Source: Spirosoma fluviale
GTDB taxonomy: Bacteria > Bacteroidota > Bacteroidia > Cytophagales > Spirosomataceae
Assembly (NCBI GenBank): GCA_945885545.1
Contig: CAMCYZ010000002.1
Location: 1-52,865 of the forward strand
Length of the DNA: 52,865 nt
Reading direction: 5' to 3'
Within the stretch, counting starts at the first letter, position 1. The number at the start of each line of letters is the position of its first letter. Shown here in pieces: positions 9,978 to 18,752 of the stretch. Below the pieces are notes generated by a model. The model was not told the origin of the DNA. It ran no database searches and saw only the letters and a program-made list of their open reading frames with translations. The position numbers and the translations under genes are program-made.

Positions 9978-10979
9978 TTAGAAATACCGAGGTGTGAGAA
10001 TCTTAGACTTTCCATAGCCAAACTCGTACCTGAGCAACCACTCGTATGTAGGGGTGCCGGTGAGCTTATTGTACAAAGCCGAAGTGCCGCCTACTTTGGT
10101 ATTAAGCCTGTTGTTATTGTAATCATAAGCCAAGCCTAATCTTAGCTGCGGAGTAAGTTGCAATTCGAACATACCAACTACAGCGTCTATGTTATCCTGA
10201 CCCGAAAGTACAGTCTGAGATTTTCTTCCTGAAACACCTAAAGAGATTTTATCTTTGTACCAAAAATTAACGTTACCATCAATACCCAATGGAGAACCTG
10301 CTGCATATCGTAACATAGTTGATGGTTTTATCTTGAAGTTTCCTTTTCCAACCACAAAGCCCATCATAGCAAAATAATGTCTCTTAATTTTACCCGTGCT
10401 ACTTGGTATATTTGGAGTAATTCTTTGCTCAATGATTTGAGGAACAGAGAATCCAAAATAAGATTTATCATTGCTCACGAACATCCCCAAGCCTGCATTA
10501 AACATGAATCTACTTCTGTTTGATGAGAAAATATTTTCATCCACTAGTGTTGTAACTTGCGAAAGTGCTAGGTTGACATTTGTTACTGTTGGCTGTAAAC
10601 CTAAGGACATGGTAGTTTTGGCACCTACATTAAATCTGTAGGCAAAAGCTAAGTTTAGTCCAGTATTTTTTGCAACTCCGAGGGCATCGTTGTAGGCAAC
10701 AAGACCTATACCCATTTTTTCATTTTTTATTGGCATATCTAAAGAAAACGAGTGAGTAGTTGGAGAACCAGGCACGTTTCTATCCAGCCATTGATACCTT
10801 CCTAAAGCGGTGAGGCTCAGAACATCTCTACTACCAGCATAGGCAGGATTGATGGCAAGTGTATTGAACATGTATTGAGAATACATGACCTCCTGCTGTG
10901 CAAAGATTTTTGTGGTAAAAAAAAGACATAATAGGGCAAATACTATAGCCTTATCCCTTGCGGAGTGTAAATGTTTCAT
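9978..10979 (-). CDS. PorP/SprF-family type IX secretion outer-membrane protein
   Basis: A 333-residue protein with a signal peptide (hydrophobic residues 12-27, ending FAQQE) and the textbook PorP/SprF start: MYSQYMFNTLAINPAYAGSR. It ends in a barrel-like aromatic C-terminus (PRYF). Family members are outer-membrane partners of T9SS-secreted adhesins. It is 32 bases upstream of the PorE-like gene, on the same strand and probably cotranscribed. Directly upstream is a DUF11-type repeat adhesin, the usual partner type in such loci. It differs clearly from the PorP/SprF protein at 6360-7250, so the two are not a recent duplication. Confidence 0.9.
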   Translation of the reverse strand: MKHLHSARDKAIVFALLCLFFTTKIFAQQEVMYSQYMFNTLAINPAYAGSRDVLSLTALGRYQWLDRNVPGSPTTHSFSLDMPIKNEKMGIGLVAYNDALGVAKNTGLNLAFAYRFNVGAKTTMSLGLQPTVTNVNLALSQVTTLVDENIFSSNRSRFMFNAGLGMFVSNDKSYFGFSVPQIIEQRITPNIPSSTGKIKRHYFAMMGFVVGKGNFKIKPSTMLRYAAGSPLGIDGNVNFWYKDKISLGVSGRKSQTVLSGQDNIDAVVGMFELQLTPQLRLGLAYDYNNNRLNTKVGGTSALYNKLTGTPTYEWLLRYEFGYGKSKILTPRYF

Positions 10980-11113
10980 TGTCTGTTTATTTATAATTAT
11001 TTTCCTGATTTTTTTTCTTTTTATTCAACCGAAATAGATTGACATTCAACAGATTAGTAAAAATATAAAAATTTTTATTTTTTCTAATTAGTAGAAAAGG
11101 TTTTATCCCCTCC

Positions 11114-13012
11114 CTATTTATAGAGTATTTTTTTTTCTGTAATAAAGTTTAAATAATGCTTACCTCCGAACAATCTAGTATTTGTACTCGAAACAACGTT
11201 CACATCTTTAGGAGACGAAAATTCATTACTAAGTGTATCACAAATAACTACTTTGGTCAGTTCTTGATTACCACAACTATTGACAATAGCTTGGTAGGTC
11301 ATATTGAAAGTACCTTCTTCCAGTTTTGTTTTATTAATTGAAGATATTGCTTGCCCAACTAAAGTATTAATTTCAGAGACTTGTTTTTGCCTACCAAATA
11401 TAATCTGAGTCGGCGTGCATCCCGAAATATTTGAATTAACACCCGTGTTAGACATATCTATAATTCTTGATGTTGTTCCATTCGTATGTACTCCTGTCCC
11501 ATTAGCAATCGCTTCGTTCTGGAATTTTTTATTAGAACCCGTTACTAAGCTAAAAGTAAACATAATAGTGTCTTGTTTTCTAGCGGCTAACTTACTCGTT
11601 GCCAATATCAGTGTGGTTTTAGGAGTTTTAGGGAACGAATTGTTTGTAGCTAACAAGCTGTTCAGATTATGACCTAGATTACCAACTATTGAGAAAGACG
11701 CAGGAGTTTCGAAGTATTTAATTAATGCAGTGAACATAATCTTGAAACTTCCATTTGATTGTCTTATTGTATCAGCCTTGAAAGCCATGGCTCTATCTGT
11801 TTGCCGACAAGTAGTAAAATCAATAGCGAAATCTTCGCTGTTATTGCTTTTGATAGAATTGCCTTGGTTTGCAGAAACCTTGTTCAACTTACCAGCTTTG
11901 GTTAGCTTGGTTTTGTAAGTTTTCGTGGTTCCTACTGTTAACATAGGAATTACGATTTTTTGATCAATCCCTTCGATCAATAACCCAATTGTACCCCCCT
12001 CTTTAATCAATCCTTTTGACAATTCATTAAGCAATAATACATTTATGGAAGTGACTGAACCATTATTATTTAGCTGATTGGAAAATTGGATGTCCGTAGT
12101 GGTCAGCTTTTCTTGGTCAATAATATTGAGTGTGTCGGTAATCAGACCACCGGCTACCCTTGTGGTTACATTAAGAGCTTTTGTAAACGTCAAGTCGGAT
12201 ATTGTCCCTCGAATCAAAGTAATTGGATAACAACAGGTAGCCGAACAATTAGTAAGTGAAGAAGTAAAAGTATAACGACCAAAACCACGTATTGTAAGCG
12301 AATTGTCGGCATTGACTGCCGCCTCAGTGGAAGTTTGACCTATCGGCTGATTATATTTAAACCAAAAAATCCCTGTTCCGTAGAAAAAGGGAGCTAGAAC
12401 TTCTACCGTATTTTCATTACTTGTGTACCACTCGATCGGAACCGAAAAATATGAGGTAGCAATGTCAACTTCTGTTAAGAATAGATTGCTCAGGAATGAG
12501 CTTATTTCTGAACTTGTCATTAATTGTGAAATGTTAAAGAAAACACCAGGAGCAATATCCACACCGTTTATTTCTAAACTTAATGCGTTGGCATTAGCTA
12601 GTGAAGTTACCGTCCAAAAGCTCACACTAGGAGTAGCATTAAATAACCATGAACCGCTAGTTTGGGTGGCTTTACCTACACCAATGATGGGTAAATTATA
12701 TTCAACAACTGTCCTTATGATCCTAGTATTACATTGATCAAACCAATAACCCGTATTTTTAATAGCTCCGCCAATATTTAGCATCACATCATTGAAACTC
12801 TGATTAACCAATAAATATAACTCTTTAGCATATACAAAACCACTCACACAAAAGGGTAAAATCATAGCTGTGATTACTAATTTACATACTGAAATTCTAC
12901 CATTAAAATGACCATCTAAACTTTCGTTCCTACCTCTAAACAAAATAGAGCCAAAACTTAGCAAAGGCACTAAAAATCCAAAAAAAAATAATCGGTAGGA
13001 AAGCTGTTTCAT
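11114..13012 (-). CDS. Exported DUF11-type repeat adhesin, probably truncated at the C-terminus
   Basis: A 632-residue protein. The N-terminus has two hydrophobic stretches (about 5-25 and 44-62). The second ends VYAKEL and looks like the real signal peptide, so the start is uncertain. The middle carries cysteine pairs and beta-rich segments. From about residue 400, sequence such as NEAIANGTGVHTNG followed by DMSNTGVNSN matches the link between repeats in large DUF11/SprB-like surface adhesins. The last repeat (QVSEINTLVG...) begins but breaks off, ending in the unrelated AT-rich tail FITEKKILYK. There is no CHU_C or T9SS sorting domain, although its neighbours are PorP/SprF and PorE-like proteins. 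I infer a 3' deletion of a longer adhesin. Whether the remnant is still exported is unknown. Confidence 0.6.
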   Translation of the reverse strand: MKQLSYRLFFFGFLVPLLSFGSILFRGRNESLDGHFNGRISVCKLVITAMILPFCVSGFVYAKELYLLVNQSFNDVMLNIGGAIKNTGYWFDQCNTRIIRTVVEYNLPIIGVGKATQTSGSWLFNATPSVSFWTVTSLANANALSLEINGVDIAPGVFFNISQLMTSSEISSFLSNLFLTEVDIATSYFSVPIEWYTSNENTVEVLAPFFYGTGIFWFKYNQPIGQTSTEAAVNADNSLTIRGFGRYTFTSSLTNCSATCCYPITLIRGTISDLTFTKALNVTTRVAGGLITDTLNIIDQEKLTTTDIQFSNQLNNNGSVTSINVLLLNELSKGLIKEGGTIGLLIEGIDQKIVIPMLTVGTTKTYKTKLTKAGKLNKVSANQGNSIKSNNSEDFAIDFTTCRQTDRAMAFKADTIRQSNGSFKIMFTALIKYFETPASFSIVGNLGHNLNSLLATNNSFPKTPKTTLILATSKLAARKQDTIMFTFSLVTGSNKKFQNEAIANGTGVHTNGTTSRIIDMSNTGVNSNISGCTPTQIIFGRQKQVSEINTLVGQAISSINKTKLEEGTFNMTYQAIVNSCGNQELTKVVICDTLSNEFSSPKDVNVVSSTNTRLFGGKHYLNFITEKKILYK

Positions 13013-13061
13013 GAAATTATCATAAATAAAATTATAAATGTTTTTCTTCGTATTTTGAAAA

Positions 13062-13069
13062 CAAAATTA
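13062..13069 (-). promoter_or_regulatory. Candidate -7 element (TAATTTTG) for the adhesin gene
   Basis: It matches the Bacteroidota -7 consensus TAnnTTTG on the minus strand, 49 bases before the start codon of the gene ending at 13012. No well-spaced -33 TTG was found, so support is partial. Confidence 0.35.
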
Positions 13070-13072
13070 TTG

Positions 13073-13464
13073 TTTATCAAATAGTTCAGTTTATTGATTT
13101 CGGAAATATTCTAGTTTTCGGTAATACCATTCAATCAATTAAGCTTATTCCATGCTAGAGCAATCTTATGTCTACAAGAAGCACACTCAAAAACGCACAC
13201 ATCAAGTAAATAAAATATTTCCTACCATTGCCTAAATTTTTATTATTTCAGAAAAACTTAAATGCTCACAAAAATAAAAATATCAAAACCGACTAAATCC
13301 AAAACGACCTATTCGTATTTTTAAACTATCCAAAACTATGCCAATCGAAAAAAAAATAGTTATTTATTTATCGGAGTATCACCTATTCACTATATCCACT
13401 TGACTACAAGCAACTTAATTAAAAACAAAAGAATAGGAAGAAAAAGTATTTTTTAAGCTAAATA
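13073..13464. other. Non-coding stretch between the barrel gene and the adhesin gene
   Basis: AT-rich sequence with stop codons in all frames and no recognisable gene remnant, RNA or repeat. A terminator for the gene at 13592-15889 is at its lower-coordinate right-hand side (13465-13487), and the adhesin promoter candidate is at its left. Nothing else was seen. Confidence 0.6.
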
Positions 13465-13487
13465 CAAAAAAGCCCCTTATAGAGGCT
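13465..13487 (-). terminator. Hairpin terminator after the beta-barrel gene
   Basis: On the minus strand a 7-bp stem with one G-U pair (13481-13487 with 13471-13477) has a 3-base loop and is followed by six T. It lies 104 bases past the stop of the gene at 13592. Confidence 0.6.
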
Positions 13488-13591
13488 AATATTATAGTGC
13501 TAAAACTATGCCAAGAAGAATGATACCAAAATTACTGAATGAATTCAGACGATAATTTTAACATAAAAACGAGTGCTTAGAGTACCTTGAA

Positions 13592-15889
13592 TTAGAAGTC
13601 CTTTCCGATAGAAATATAAAGTTTAGGTTCTGCAAAGTTTTTATCCTCCTTGCCTATAGCATAGTCCGCCTTCACAAAAACACCTAAAACCGTAGTCCTT
13701 AAACCAATACCAGTTCCCATTAAAAAAGGATTTTTGAAGTTGGTTACTTCGGCAAAAAACGGGCTAATACCATCGGTACCAATAAGAATGGTATTCAGAC
13801 TATTCTGTCTACTAAATGGGCCCTTGTTTCCATTCCAGGCTGTACCAATGTCATAAAATGCAACCACTTGGAGGCTTCTTAGAAAGGTACTCGACATAGA
13901 GCTTCTTGGGAAATACTCTGCCAAATGCCCTCTTAGCTCAAAATTGGAAAGAATGTGATTATTGCCGAACAATCGAGCAAAATCAAAGCCACGAAGTTGG
14001 CCCGGAAAATTATAAAAAAGAATATCTCTAAAGTCACCAGCAGGTCCTGGCAGTAGCCCTTGAGTTTCATAAATAGAGCGATTTAAAGTATTTTCCATTC
14101 CGCCCAAATATGAGAATTTTGGAGCATTGCCCATGCTTTTACCAAAATTAAATCTACCAGCTAAAACCAATCCCTTGACCAATTTCTGATAATGTCTTAC
14201 GTCAAGATTCAGGCTCTCAAAGTTCTGTTTGGCATCCCTAAAACTAATATTTTTCTCCACACCAAACTTACCCCGCGTACCGAGATTTATGCCGCTTGAG
14301 TTGGCCACTGTATTGTCAAAAACCAAGTTTACACCAGCAGAAAGATAAAGATTATTGAGGTTTTCACGACCCGGGAGTTCATAATCTATGTCAGTAGCTT
14401 TTAAAAACGACGGCGTAAACTCGAACTTAAGATTCTCCGAAAAAGGATATATCACACTGGCCGAAAATTTTTGAGATACAATTCTCCTGGATAACAATAT
14501 AGTTTTGTCTGCCTGCGGATAAATTTTTATTGGCCTGAATAAATAATTATTGTCCTCATCAATACCATCAAAGTTGATAGAACGCTTCTCAAACTTAAAA
14601 ATATAGTCTATTTTCTTGGCAAAATTGCCGTAGGTAAGCGAGTAGTCGTAGTTCTTAAAAAAGGGAGCTGATGGACGTACGTATGTCTTCAAAGTAAGTA
14701 CATTATTCTCTAACAAATCATTAAACATCAACTTATAACCTACTCCAAACCTTCTTGCAGGGTCCATCAATATTCCCACATCATTACCCCCTGAAACTAA
14801 TAAATTGTTATACAATTTTACAGGACCAAGTTTAAAATCATCAACCGATTTTTTCAAACTCTCTCTTTGTCCATTGCCTACCAATATGTTTGGAGAATCA
14901 TCTATTTTTTTCAGAAGCTTATATTGCTGAATATTAACCTCGTCAAAAACATAATTATCGGTATCAATTTCTCCTTTTTTTAGATTTAAGTCCACAATTG
15001 ATTTAGAAGATAGATCTTCTTCTACTATCACCACCTCCTTTTTCAGTTCTCTTCCCAAGTTACCCTCCAAATAAAACGCCTGCCATTCTCTTTGAAACTT
15101 GGCAAAAGACAAACCCAAAGTACTGGTTATACTCGATTGCTCATTTCTGATAATTCGGGTAAGATTCAGAATGTTAGAAATGTTATCCTTGCCGTATTTG
15201 ATCGTAATGTAATGCCATATCGACTGCCCGATTACCTCTGCGTCTTTACCTCTCAATTGAGATAGTTTCTGGTTTTTGTTTTTGGAAATAACCGTCTTAA
15301 ACTGCTCATATTTAGCAGAATTGTCAGCCTCAGCAATGTATGCAGAAATGCCGCTAATATACCAATCGGGCACCATTAGTAGCAGCTGACTCTGAACTGC
15401 CTCTTTTAAACTACCACCATAGAGCATGTCATATACAAACAAATTGGCGATTTCCTTAATCAATTTATTATAAAAAAGAGAATCGTTTTTTTGATAAGGA
15501 AGTTGTACCCGGGCCTTGGAAAGATTTAATATACCACCATCTAAATCCAACGGAACAGTAGAACCAATGTTGCTTTGCTTTTGATCTTCTTGTGAATTGT
15601 AAATAAACACTTTCATAACCGAAAAAGGCGTGTAACCCAAGGTTTCAGTTACTTTCTCATATTCTTCTTCGGCTTTTTTTGCAGCTTTACGGGCTAAGTC
15701 CTCACCACCTCGATAGAAATTGAACTCGAAATTGTTGCTTTTAATGGTTTTCCAATCGAACCTTTTCTTCTGAATCTTACTTTTTCCAAATTCTTCTCCC
15801 GTAACGCCATAATAACGCTGCGAAAAAGCCTCTGAACTTAGAAAAACAGATAATGCTCCAGCAAAAAGTAATGTTTTTATAGACGCCAT
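13592..15889 (-). CDS. Outer-membrane beta-barrel protein with degenerate peptidase-MA-like N-terminal domain
   Basis: A 765-residue protein with a signal peptide (about 1-24, ending AFSQR). Residues about 45-290 resemble gluzincin (peptidase MA) domains: there is a segment placed like HExxH but reading KEIANLF, and a later VPDWYISGISAYIAE that corresponds to the PxWxxEGxAxY region. The zinc-binding His-Glu-His set is therefore missing and the domain should be catalytically dead. Residues about 380-765 are a surface-antigen/BamA-type barrel ending in the outer-membrane signature LYISIGKDF with a terminal Phe. The periplasmic domain probably binds rather than cuts a partner. It stands apart from its neighbours, with its own terminator downstream. 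Confidence 0.75.
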   Translation of the reverse strand: MASIKTLLFAGALSVFLSSEAFSQRYYGVTGEEFGKSKIQKKRFDWKTIKSNNFEFNFYRGGEDLARKAAKKAEEEYEKVTETLGYTPFSVMKVFIYNSQEDQKQSNIGSTVPLDLDGGILNLSKARVQLPYQKNDSLFYNKLIKEIANLFVYDMLYGGSLKEAVQSQLLLMVPDWYISGISAYIAEADNSAKYEQFKTVISKNKNQKLSQLRGKDAEVIGQSIWHYITIKYGKDNISNILNLTRIIRNEQSSITSTLGLSFAKFQREWQAFYLEGNLGRELKKEVVIVEEDLSSKSIVDLNLKKGEIDTDNYVFDEVNIQQYKLLKKIDDSPNILVGNGQRESLKKSVDDFKLGPVKLYNNLLVSGGNDVGILMDPARRFGVGYKLMFNDLLENNVLTLKTYVRPSAPFFKNYDYSLTYGNFAKKIDYIFKFEKRSINFDGIDEDNNYLFRPIKIYPQADKTILLSRRIVSQKFSASVIYPFSENLKFEFTPSFLKATDIDYELPGRENLNNLYLSAGVNLVFDNTVANSSGINLGTRGKFGVEKNISFRDAKQNFESLNLDVRHYQKLVKGLVLAGRFNFGKSMGNAPKFSYLGGMENTLNRSIYETQGLLPGPAGDFRDILFYNFPGQLRGFDFARLFGNNHILSNFELRGHLAEYFPRSSMSSTFLRSLQVVAFYDIGTAWNGNKGPFSRQNSLNTILIGTDGISPFFAEVTNFKNPFLMGTGIGLRTTVLGVFVKADYAIGKEDKNFAEPKLYISIGKDF

Positions 15890-15933
15890 TAGTTTAAGAA
15901 AAGGTCAAAAAATCTTAAAAAACCATTTAACAA

Positions 15934-17004
15934 CTACGAATATAACGGATAATGCCTTTCAATGTTTGCTTCGGGATTAATATCTTTTTGAAGAAATATG
16001 AAATCTGTTAGCTGTTTTACAAAATACGGTGCCAATGAAACGCCTTTTGTACCCAATCCATTAAATATAAACATGTTTTTGTGATAAGGATGTTCACCCA
16101 AAATAGGTCGCCGGTCTTTGGTTGAAGGCCTCACTCCAGCCTGCTGACCCATAATTTCAAATTCAGTATTTAATATTTTTGTTGCGTTAGATAGCAACTC
16201 ATCTCGCCCACGTTCGGTGTTTTCAAAATCGAGCTCATGCCAGCTATAAGTGGCCCCAATGCGTACCGTGCCATTCCCAAGCGGCATAATCCACTTACCT
16301 TGGTTCACAATGGACTGAATGCCATAATCGTTTATTTTTGCCAAAAGGCTCTCTCCTTTGACAGGATTGAAAGGCAACCAATTAAAAAACGGATTCTGTA
16401 CAGCATAAAAGCCCTCACAAAAAATGATTTTCTGAGTGAAAATATCCTTATATCGAAAACCAGAATCTTCAAAAATCAAATCTTCATGTACGAATTTAGC
16501 CTCTTTGTAGGCCTCCCAGAAAATAAGCTTTTCTTTAATCTTTGATAGCAATGTTGGTACATCAAGCCAACCCGCCTTTTGGGTGTACATGCCTCCTAAG
16601 TTAACATTGAAATGTGGCGAATAGGCATTTGTGTTTTCTTGAACCTCAAGATAATCGTGTAACTGGTGTTTTTCTATTTGATTCAGAAAATTAGCCTTAC
16701 TTTCTTCGTTTGCAAAAGGCCTGAACAAACCTGTTTGATAAAAAAAACGCTCCTTAAACTCCACTTCCAAGCCTCGGTAATAATCAAACAACAAACCAAA
16801 AAGCTCGTCAATGAGCCAAGTTTTTGCCAAATACTTGCCTGTAACGGGGTTCACCATGCCACCTGCAACCATACTTGAGGACTTCATGCTTATATCTGCA
16901 AAGACCAGTATTTTTTGGCCTTTCTCTAACAATTCATTGGCTAAAAGCGAGCCCGCAAGACCATTACCTACTATTATGAAATCGTATTTTTTCAAGCTTA
17001 CCAT
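15934..17004 (-). CDS. FAD-dependent oxidoreductase, DAO family
   Basis: A 356-residue flavoprotein. The N-terminal FAD motif is FIIVGNGLAGSLLANELLEKG (split here as GNGLAG at about 13-18), with MVAGGMVNPVTGK after it. The C-terminal part GVRPSTKDRRPILGEHP and NGLGTKGVSLAPY is typical of the DAO family, which includes glycine and D-amino-acid oxidases and the C-terminal half of MnmC. The substrate cannot be told from sequence. No signal peptide, so cytoplasmic. Its start overlaps the end of cmk by 7 bases, which points to translational coupling. Confidence 0.8.
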   Translation of the reverse strand: MVSLKKYDFIIVGNGLAGSLLANELLEKGQKILVFADISMKSSSMVAGGMVNPVTGKYLAKTWLIDELFGLLFDYYRGLEVEFKERFFYQTGLFRPFANEESKANFLNQIEKHQLHDYLEVQENTNAYSPHFNVNLGGMYTQKAGWLDVPTLLSKIKEKLIFWEAYKEAKFVHEDLIFEDSGFRYKDIFTQKIIFCEGFYAVQNPFFNWLPFNPVKGESLLAKINDYGIQSIVNQGKWIMPLGNGTVRIGATYSWHELDFENTERGRDELLSNATKILNTEFEIMGQQAGVRPSTKDRRPILGEHPYHKNMFIFNGLGTKGVSLAPYFVKQLTDFIFLQKDINPEANIERHYPLYS

Positions 17005-17681
17005 TTTTTTAAAACCACCATGTCGGCCAAAAGAATCACCTGATCTACTTGCTCGTCGAGGGTCATGTAAGTGGTATCTATCACTACCGCATCGTCGGCT
17101 TGTTTGAGTGGACTTTCTGCACGTGTGCTGTCAATAATATCTCGTTTTTTGATATTTTCTAAAATTTCTTCTATATCTAGCACATCGCCTTTTCCCATCA
17201 ATTCTATTTGGCGTCTTTGTGCTCTTACGAGTGGGTCAGCGGTCATAAATATCTTGAGTTCGGCCTCAGGAAAAACCACCGTACCTATGTCTCTTCCATC
17301 CATTACTAAGCCTTTTTTCTTACCCATTTTACGTTGTTGATCTACCATGGCATGCCTTACCGCAGCTATGGCACTCACCTCACTCACTTTGTTGGCTACA
17401 TACAATTTCCTGATTTCATCCTCCACATTCAAGCCATTAAGATAGGTCTGATTTTGCCCAGAGGTATTGATTCTGAACTCTATGGTTATATTTTCCAAAG
17501 CTTTTTCAACTTCTTTTTGATTAGAAACCGAAACGTGATTTTGGAGAAAATACAAAGTAACTGCACGGTACATTGCTCCAGTGTCAATGTAGCTATAGGC
17601 CATAATGGCGGCGGCTTTTTTGGCGGTTGAGCTTTTGCCGCAAGACGAATGACCGTCAATGGCTATGATAATTTTTGACAT
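16998..17681 (-). CDS. cmk: (d)CMP kinase
   Basis: Phosphorylates CMP and dCMP with ATP in pyrimidine nucleotide salvage. The 227 residues fit the family. P-loop GHSSCGKSS is at residues 10-18, followed by the YIDTGAMYRA nucleotide-binding motif and MDGRDIGTVVFP. The basic LID region is near RRQIELMGKG, and R-containing IDSTRAESPL follows. It overlaps the downstream FAD oxidoreductase start by 7 bases. miaA lies 86 bases upstream on the same strand, with no terminator seen in between. Confidence 0.96.
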   Translation of the reverse strand: MSKIIIAIDGHSSCGKSSTAKKAAAIMAYSYIDTGAMYRAVTLYFLQNHVSVSNQKEVEKALENITIEFRINTSGQNQTYLNGLNVEDEIRKLYVANKVSEVSAIAAVRHAMVDQQRKMGKKKGLVMDGRDIGTVVFPEAELKIFMTADPLVRAQRRQIELMGKGDVLDIEEILENIKKRDIIDSTRAESPLKQADDAVVIDTTYMTLDEQVDQVILLADMVVLKKW

Positions 17682-17767
17682 AATTCTGTTGTTTTGAAAG
17701 CAAACGGTAAGATGCTTTTCTAAAAATAAAGGAAACTACCCAATTCTGATAGAAAAATTTACGTTTT

Positions 17768-18682
17768 TTATACCATTACTTTGGCTATAAAACTTTTGAT
17801 ATCTTCAAAAGCCTGAGCATCAAACCATTCGAACTTGTCCTTGTTTTTAAACCAAGTCATCTGCCTTTTGGCATATCTTCGGGTATTGCGTTTTATCAAA
17901 TCCACCATGGTTTGGTAGTCATGTTCGTCAGCAAAATACCCAAATACTTCTTTGTAACCGACAGTTTGAAGGGCATTCTTTTCTTTATATTTCTCCAAGC
18001 TTTTCACCTCGTCCAAGAGTCCTTGCTTCAACATCACATCCACACGAGCGTTTATTTTTTGATACAATTCTTCTCGGGGTCTTTCAATTCCAATTTTTAC
18101 TACTTTGTAAAAATGCTCCTTTTCTCCTTTTTTTTGAAAAGAAGAAAATGGTTTGCCTGTGCTAAAACAAACCTCCAAAGCACGGATCAACCGCTGACTA
18201 TTCTGAATGTCTATATTTTCATAAGCCAAGGCATCTAAAGATTTGAGTTCGTTTTGTAAGATTTCTTTTTCACCATTTTCAAGTCTTTGCATAAGCTCAG
18301 CCCGTAATTCTAACGGAGCTTGCGGCATATAATCTAGGCCATTGACCAATGCATCCACAAACAATCCCGAGCCGCCCGTCATAATAACCACGTTCTTTTC
18401 TTGAAAATATGACTCCAAAAAAGCCTCCACATCTCGCTCAAAATCACCCGCACTATAAAGCACTTCCACACTCTGGGTATCTATAAAATGATGCGGTACG
18501 TCTTGCATTTCTTCTGGCCTTGGTTTGGCTGTGCCAATATTCAGCTCTTTATAAAATTGTCGAGAATCGCAAGAAATTATGTCACAACCGAGCCACTGAG
18601 CGAGTTTTACGCACAAGTCTGTTTTGCCAACTGCCGTGGGACCAACTATGATTATTAATGTAGGAGACTGTGCTTCGATAAT
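17768..18682 (-). CDS. miaA: tRNA dimethylallyltransferase, apparently with a non-canonical start codon
   Basis: MiaA adds dimethylallyl to A37 of tRNAs that read UNN codons. Family motifs: P-loop GPTAVGKT, DSRQFYKELNIGTAKP, HHFIDTQSV, TGGSGLFVDALVNG, and the C-terminal RRYAKRQMTWFKN. The P-loop lies upstream of the first TTG in frame (18616), so that TTG cannot be the true start. The open frame runs back to a TAA at 18707-18709 and contains no ATG, GTG or TTG before the P-loop. The best candidates are ATT at 18682 or ATC at 18679, which give an N-terminus of normal length (about 304 residues). A sequencing error is the alternative. The divergent DUF4230 gene starts 70 bases away. Confidence 0.85.
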   Translation of the reverse strand: MIEAQSPTLIIIVGPTAVGKTDLCVKLAQWLGCDIISCDSRQFYKELNIGTAKPRPEEMQDVPHHFIDTQSVEVLYSAGDFERDVEAFLESYFQEKNVVIMTGGSGLFVDALVNGLDYMPQAPLELRAELMQRLENGEKEILQNELKSLDALAYENIDIQNSQRLIRALEVCFSTGKPFSSFQKKGEKEHFYKVVKIGIERPREELYQKINARVDVMLKQGLLDEVKSLEKYKEKNALQTVGYKEVFGYFADEHDYQTMVDLIKRNTRRYAKRQMTWFKNKDKFEWFDAQAFEDIKSFIAKVMV

Positions 18683-18752
18683 GAATTTTGTAATTTTAGA
18701 ACAAATTTATGATAATGTTCCTAAATTAGACCTTCAAATCACAAAATACAAT

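Noticed and set aside
13073-13464. Possible small RNA or CRISPR in the long non-coding stretch
   Set aside because: No regularly spaced repeats and no stable conserved hairpin except the terminator at 13465-13487.
18624-18752. Upstream start codons for the DUF4230 gene (18624, 18681)
   Set aside because: They would lie inside or over the miaA coding sequence and add residues before the membrane anchor; the ATG at 18753 fits the family better.
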